Notes under the pieces: model-generated | Databases searched by the model: none | What the model was told of the DNA's origin: nothing | The model's input: the letters and a program-made list of their open reading frames with translations, nothing else | Part shown: positions 63,301 to 64,000 of the stretch, in pieces | Layout: the number at the start of each line of letters is the position of its first letter | How positions within the stretch are numbered: the first letter of the stretch is position 1 | NCBI RefSeq assembly: GCF_019175285.1 | Contig: NC_056526.1 | Span: 118,353,421-118,417,420, forward strand | Reading direction: 5' to 3' | Length of the DNA stretch: 64,000 nucleotides | Source: Sceloporus undulatus | Lineage: Eukaryota; Chordata; Lepidosauria; Squamata; Phrynosomatidae | Program-made: the position numbers and the translations under genes

Positions 63301-63723
63301 AATTTTTTAAAAAACATTTATTCTGGCATTACCTCAATAATGTAAAGGACAATATTCTTGTAGAAGCAGTATAAGATGCATTTAGCAATTCTGCTGTAGT
63401 TCCAGGCACCATGGACCAAAAGTAAATTCTTCAAATACTTGAACTACAAGTGATAATGGGAAAAACCACTTTAGATAGAGCTATATAAGGCCCTTAAAAT
63501 GATATTTTAAAAATATTGTTTATCAGTAGAAAGGTTTACCTGAGCTATCGAATAATCTGACGAATTAGCTGCTTGTAGCCCTTCATTTCCACTTATACCA
63601 ATACCAACATGTGCTGTTTGTATCATACTAACATCATTTGCTCCATCACCAATTGCTAATGTTACTACCTTTACTTGTTTTTTAACCATTTCCACAACTT
63701 CAGACTTCTGAAGAGGTGAAACC
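38263..63723 (-). CDS. ATP8A1: ATP8A1, last 12 coding exons (gene runs off the right edge)
   Basis: ATP8A1 is a P4-ATPase that moves phosphatidylserine from the outer/luminal to the cytosolic leaflet of Golgi, endosome and plasma membranes, working with the beta subunit TMEM30A (CDC50A). The 12 exons total 1171 coding bases and give 389 residues to the stop, the length expected for the human C-terminal part. They contain the P-domain hinge motif GDGAND, membrane segments M5-M10, and the C-terminal tail. The catalytic DKTGT and the M4 PISL motif are not in the window. The last 12 residues ([13 protein letters not shown] region) and [10 protein letters not shown] identify ATP8A1 and not ATP8A2. 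All introns are GT..AG and in frame. Exons were joined only by splice sites and homology remembered from the family, not by alignment software. Confidence 0.97.
38566..38650 (+). mobile_element. LINE/SINE 3' tail in ATP8A1 intron
   Basis: GCCTTGAGTCTTGATATTGG, then GAGAAAGGCGGGATATAAG, then an AATAAT tail. Confidence 0.6.
39190..39722. mobile_element. Non-autonomous DNA element in ATP8A1 intron
   Basis: A GC-richer ~530-bp insert bounded by GGGCCTAGACAGATAGGC and, at the other side, TTTAGCCTGTGCATTCACCCC. The ends resemble those of family A (GGGCC..CAGACGGGC). No coding capacity. Confidence 0.4.
39996..40087 (-). CDS. ATP8A1: ATP8A1 exon, regulatory tail
   Basis: This 92-bp exon completes Ser and encodes [15 protein letters not shown], then [15 protein letters not shown], plus one base of His. 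The RSESLQQ segment precedes the autoinhibitory motif. The acceptor is TTTTTAG and the donor GTAAGT. Confidence 0.96.
40088..41981. other. ATP8A1 intron without recognised repeats
   Basis: About 1.9 kb, AT-rich. I see no transposon or nested gene. Confidence 0.4.
41982..42074 (-). CDS. ATP8A1: ATP8A1 exon, start of cytosolic C-tail
   Basis: This 93-bp exon completes Val and encodes [16 protein letters not shown] to DVVHGK plus two bases of Ser. It is the amphipathic juxtamembrane part of the regulatory tail. The acceptor is ATTGCAG and the donor GTACCA. Confidence 0.96.
42327..42368. repeat. (AT)21 in a 354-bp ATP8A1 intron
   Basis: A perfect AT dinucleotide run starting 60 bases into the intron from the M10 exon donor. 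Confidence 0.97.
42429..42517 (-). CDS. ATP8A1: ATP8A1 exon encoding M10
   Basis: This 89-bp exon encodes 29 residues ([15 protein letters not shown] to FDVAYK) plus two bases of a Val codon. It is the last membrane helix. The acceptor is CATATAG, which has a weak pyrimidine tract, and the donor GTAAGT. The next intron is 354 bp and holds an (AT)21 tract. Confidence 0.96.
42518..45099. other. ATP8A1 intron, left part
   Basis: Mostly unrecognised AT-rich sequence. An imperfect hairpin at about 43618-43681 has arms with CAAGCTTCTTTTTGGCACAAG and GAAAGCCAAGCTTG around GTACC/GGTAC. No gene. Confidence 0.4.
45100..46811 (+). mobile_element. CR1 LINE, 5'-truncated, long ORF2 part
   Basis: A ~1.7-kb CR1 copy inside an ATP8A1 intron. 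A first open part (45107-45616) encodes [17 protein letters not shown] through [14 protein letters not shown] second open part of 366 codons (45630-46730) encodes [33 protein letters not shown], the catalytic FADD and the thumb to [15 protein letters not shown]. Between them a 14-bp deletion near 45562, judged against the copy at 33440, breaks the frame. It ends in TATGATTCTATGATTCTATGA, the CR1 terminus. The copy looks young: one visible frame break. Confidence 0.95.
47147..47305 (-). mobile_element. SINE fragment in ATP8A1 intron
   Basis: GTGTGCCTTAAAGTCATTTC..GGGGTTTTCTTGGCAAGG..GAGAGAGTGTGATTTG, a partial copy of the common SINE with its GTTGTTGTTG tail on +. Confidence 0.7.
47584..48145 (-). 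mobile_element. GC-rich multi-hairpin DNA element, copy 2
   Basis: On the - strand it is collinear with 3946-4510: the same outer end (AGGCAGGATACAACCGCCCC on +), the shared GGGGTGTCCTTGGGGC hairpin (about 47745-47781) and the shared GAAGGAGCTC hairpin (47878-47909). Other stems have the same place but different sequence: GGTGTGGC/GCCACACC (47839-47864), AGCCGCAC/GTGCGGCT (47958-47994), GACGTACTAG/CTAGTACGTC (48050-48110). It has no protein-coding capacity that I recognise. It is strikingly GC-rich against its AT-rich intron. Confidence 0.75.
48500..48607 (-). CDS. ATP8A1: ATP8A1 exon encoding M9
   Basis: This 108-bp, phase 0-0 exon encodes 36 residues, [17 protein letters not shown] to MAPDMSGE. 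It covers M9 and the exoplasmic loop with PMAPDMSGE. The acceptor is a strong TTTTTCCAG and the donor GTATGT. Confidence 0.97.
49650..49752 (+). mobile_element. LINE 3' tail with (ATTG)n
   Basis: A CGGCCCTTGGGCTACTCAATAAATTG-type end followed by an ATTG tetranucleotide run. Confidence 0.45.
49838..49905 (+). mobile_element. LINE 3' tail fragment
   Basis: AAACCACTTAGAGACTGC..TGAAGCGGTATATAAATG then GCTGCTATTGCTATT, a widespread squamate LINE-end pattern. Confidence 0.5.
49991..50082. mobile_element. hAT-like MITE, intact, 8-bp target duplication
   Basis: A 92-bp element with terminal repeats CAGTGATTCCCAAACTTTGG and, inverted, CAGTGATTCTCAAATGTTGG. It is flanked by perfect GTCTAGAT copies at 49983-49990 and 50083-50090. 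Confidence 0.93.
51003..51238. mobile_element. Tigger-like MITE in ATP8A1 intron
   Basis: Ends CAGTGCGCC and GGCGCACTG with TA on both sides. It contains an inner palindrome GCTTTCAGCATATGCTGAAAGC. Confidence 0.85.
51455..51511 (-). CDS. ATP8A1: ATP8A1 exon encoding M8
   Basis: This 57-bp exon encodes 19 residues, [19 protein letters not shown], the body of M8. The last residue is Leu (TTG) where I recall Trp in the human protein (YWTWFSH). The change sits on the last codon before the donor GTAAGA, so TTG|GTAAGA still splices. The acceptor is TATTTTAG. Confidence 0.95.
52285..52375 (-). mobile_element. SINE fragment ending in (GT)n
   Basis: GGGTTTCTTGGCTGACC..GGGGCTTGCCATTGCCATACCCTAAGGCTGA, then about nine GT units. 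Confidence 0.6.
52587..52928 (-). mobile_element. Sauria-type SINE, essentially full length
   Basis: On the - strand it has a tRNA-like head (TTGCAAGACCGGCAGGTTGG, GGCAGTTTGAGGTCC), a body with GCAGTCCTTGGACAACGCTGG and TTCTTTGGCTTAGAAAC, and the diagnostic tail ending TTACCTTTACC. This SINE family is restricted to squamates, so it is the main evidence for the host group. Confidence 0.9.
53308..53519. mobile_element. Tigger-like MITE in ATP8A1 intron
   Basis: TA-flanked, starting GTCGCCCCTTGGAACTCGTG and ending TTGGAGGGGCGACTG. It contains CCATAGACCTGAATGGGG typical of this family. Confidence 0.85.
53551..53612 (-). CDS. ATP8A1: ATP8A1 exon encoding M7-M8 loop
   Basis: This 62-bp exon completes the split codon (Asp here) and adds 20 residues, [20 protein letters not shown]. 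The loop part is the most diverged piece of the gene compared with the human sequence as I remember it ([16 protein letters not shown]). The DYLLLGN core that opens M8 is kept. The acceptor is CTTGCAG and the donor GTAAGT. Confidence 0.93.
54010..54174. mobile_element. hAT-like MITE
   Basis: Terminal repeats CAGTGCTTCTC and, inverted, CAGTGCTACTC. The 8-bp flanks (AGCTGGAT and TGTTAGAT) match only in part, so it is an older copy than 49991-50082. Confidence 0.6.
54532..55545. mobile_element. Tigger-like element with internal tandem and inverted repeats
   Basis: TA-flanked ~1-kb element, starting TAGTGGCCCTTTAGTATCTGC and ending CGAGGCCCCACTG. Inside, a ~110-bp unit with GGTTxGAAGGCAGCACxxGCAAGGCCAAG is repeated at about 54940, 55054 and 55162. 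An inverted copy of the same unit (AGATCAAGAAGCAGTAAGTG, GCTTGGCCTTACCGGTGCTG) lies at 54818-54900. Confidence 0.75.
55546..57268. other. ATP8A1 intron, no recognised feature
   Basis: About 1.7 kb without clear repeats or genes. A chance 85-codon frame at 56754-57011 resembles nothing I know. Confidence 0.4.
57273..57490. mobile_element. Tigger-like MITE in ATP8A1 intron
   Basis: TA-flanked, starting CAGTTGTCCCTCTATTTTCATG and ending TGGAGGGATGACTG. The middle holds CCATTCAAGCCAATGAGGC, shared with 59779-59952. Confidence 0.88.
57637..57674. repeat. CA-rich microsatellite
   Basis: Interrupted CA units with an A10 run, on the M7-exon side of the intron. Confidence 0.8.
57812..57890 (-). CDS. 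ATP8A1: ATP8A1 exon encoding M7
   Basis: This 79-bp exon encodes 26 residues ([16 protein letters not shown] to KAIQY) plus the first base of the next codon. It forms membrane helix M7. The acceptor is CCTTTAG and the donor GTAAGT. It ends in phase 1, matching the 62-bp exon at 53551-53612. Confidence 0.96.
57891..59776. other. ATP8A1 intron, no recognised feature
   Basis: AT-rich, no gene or named repeat seen. Confidence 0.4.
59779..59952. mobile_element. Tigger-like MITE in ATP8A1 intron
   Basis: TA-flanked 174-bp element, CAGTTGCCCCTCCATTTTTG at one end and AAACGGAAGGGCTACTG at the other. Confidence 0.9.
60453..60764. repeat. Long inverted repeat (foldback MITE) near an ATP8A1 exon
   Basis: Arms of ~140 bp pair from CTACCAGATGGAGG/CCATCTGATAATC outside to ACTTAACCCATGAAGCTCC and GGATCTTCATGGGTTAAGT inside, around a ~30-bp loop at about 60595-60621. 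The innermost ~50 bp are nearly perfect. Confidence 0.85.
60906..61028 (-). CDS. ATP8A1: ATP8A1 exon encoding M6 and following cytosolic loop
   Basis: This 123-bp exon encodes 41 residues from [15 protein letters not shown] to [10 protein letters not shown]. The [11 protein letters not shown] helix end and the YPELYK loop are hallmark P4-ATPase sequence. The acceptor is ACATTAG and the donor GTAGAA, a weaker donor than the others. A long inverted repeat lies 142 bp into the downstream intron. Confidence 0.96.
61129..61203 (-). CDS. ATP8A1: ATP8A1 exon encoding M5-M6 loop
   Basis: This 75-bp exon encodes 25 residues, [12 protein letters not shown] to CIGLYNV, completing M5 and entering M6. 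It includes the exoplasmic SGQILFERW segment typical of the P4 family. The acceptor is CTCCAG and the donor GTAAGG. The following intron is 100 bp. Confidence 0.97.
61204..62372. other. ATP8A1 intron, left part
   Basis: No gene or clear repeat seen. A T10 run lies near 61470. Confidence 0.4.
62373..62740 (+). mobile_element. CR1 LINE 3' end
   Basis: 5'-truncated to the last ~370 bp. It shares GGTTAAGAGGTGATATGATAGC and [23 protein letters not shown] coding with 46440-46730 and ends ATTCTATGATGCTATGAT. It carries small internal deletions against the 45-kb copy and looks older. Confidence 0.92.
63123..63151. repeat. (AACC)n microsatellite
   Basis: About six AACC-type units. Confidence 0.85.
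63333..63443 (-). CDS. ATP8A1: ATP8A1 exon encoding start of M5
   Basis: This 111-bp, phase 0-0 exon encodes 37 residues starting [16 protein letters not shown] and ending LYIIE. It covers the linker after the P domain and most of membrane helix M5 ([12 protein letters not shown]). The acceptor is TTGTAG and the donor GTAATG. Confidence 0.97.
63540..63723 (-). CDS. ATP8A1: ATP8A1 exon with P-domain GDGAND motif
   Basis: This 184-bp exon encodes the third base of an Arg codon and then 61 residues from [10 protein letters not shown] to [19 protein letters not shown] is the P-type ATPase hinge whose aspartates bind Mg2+ at the phosphorylation site. [10 protein letters not shown] follows, with Ile where I recall Val in human. 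The acceptor is CCTAG at 63728-63724 and the donor GTAAAC at 63539. The next intron toward the 3' end of the gene is only 96 bp. No earlier exon is visible in the 277 bp left before the window edge. Confidence 0.97.
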
Positions 63724-64000
63724 CTAGGAAAATGGAGGGGGGGGGAGAGACACATTTCAAGTTTATTATTATTATTAAATATATATTTTTGCAGAAGTAA
63801 AACAAGAAATCAAAATTGCCATTTTGGCTTTTCTTGACCACATAGTTCTGAAATCCAAATATTTGCAAAGAAAGATTTGGAGGCACCTTCTAAAAGCTGC
63901 ACTGAAACAATCAAGAATCAAGAAGATAGGGATAAGATACTGGATGTGCAGAAGAGCAATTCATTATCACAAGGTTTGTATCTCTTGCAGTAGCTTCAGA

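Noticed and set aside
63724-64000. A further upstream ATP8A1 exon at the right edge
   Set aside because: No frame there matches the expected preceding sequence (a YFLDLALSCKAV-like block). It is intron.

Overview
This is a vertebrate nuclear window, almost certainly from a squamate reptile (lizard or snake). The strongest sign is a full-length Sauria-type SINE at 52.6-52.9 kb. Supporting signs are CR1 LINEs ending in the ATTCTATGA repeat, many short SINE copies with a GTGCCTTCAAGTC tail, and TA-flanked Tigger-like and 8-bp-flanked hAT-like miniature DNA transposons. An iguanian lizard is my guess from the mix of repeats; I cannot prove the species.

Two host genes are present, arranged tail to tail. 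SHISA3 lies on the + strand: exon 1 at 22394-22691, exon 2 at 26142-26596, giving a 250-residue protein. It is a Cys-rich single-pass ER/membrane protein known to dampen Wnt and FGF signalling. ATP8A1 lies on the - strand, and its last 12 coding exons run from 63723 down to 38263. These encode 389 residues: the end of the P domain with its GDGAND motif, membrane segments M5-M10, and the C-terminal autoinhibitory tail with GYAFS. ATP8A1 is a P4-ATPase that flips phosphatidylserine with TMEM30A/CDC50A. Its 5' exons lie beyond the right edge. Every splice junction I placed has GT..AG ends and keeps frame, and the two genes have no evident functional link.

Layout: 0-20 kb is non-coding DNA upstream of SHISA3. 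It holds transposon fragments and a few repeat-free blocks that may be regulatory, one with a CTCF-like motif at 11976-11989. From 20.1 to 22.3 kb there is an old LTR-element fossil, a 200-bp inverted repeat, and a tandem array made from antisense CR1 pieces that runs straight into the SHISA3 CpG island. The SHISA3 intron (22692-26141) starts with an AGC triplet tract seven bases after the splice junction. From 26.6 to 33.9 kb lie the SHISA3 3' UTR and the intergenic gap, with LINE fragments. From about 33.87 to 38.26 kb is a repeat-poor block that I read as the ATP8A1 3' UTR. From 38.3 to 64 kb are ATP8A1 exons separated by introns loaded with MITEs, SINEs and two CR1 copies.

The structure most worth a second look is a GC-rich DNA element present twice (3946-4510 and, inverted, 47584-48145). 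It is built as a chain of perfect hairpins, and several stems have changed sequence on both arms while staying paired. Nothing in the window looks like a novel protein-coding system, and most open reading frames outside the two genes are chance frames or LINE remains.
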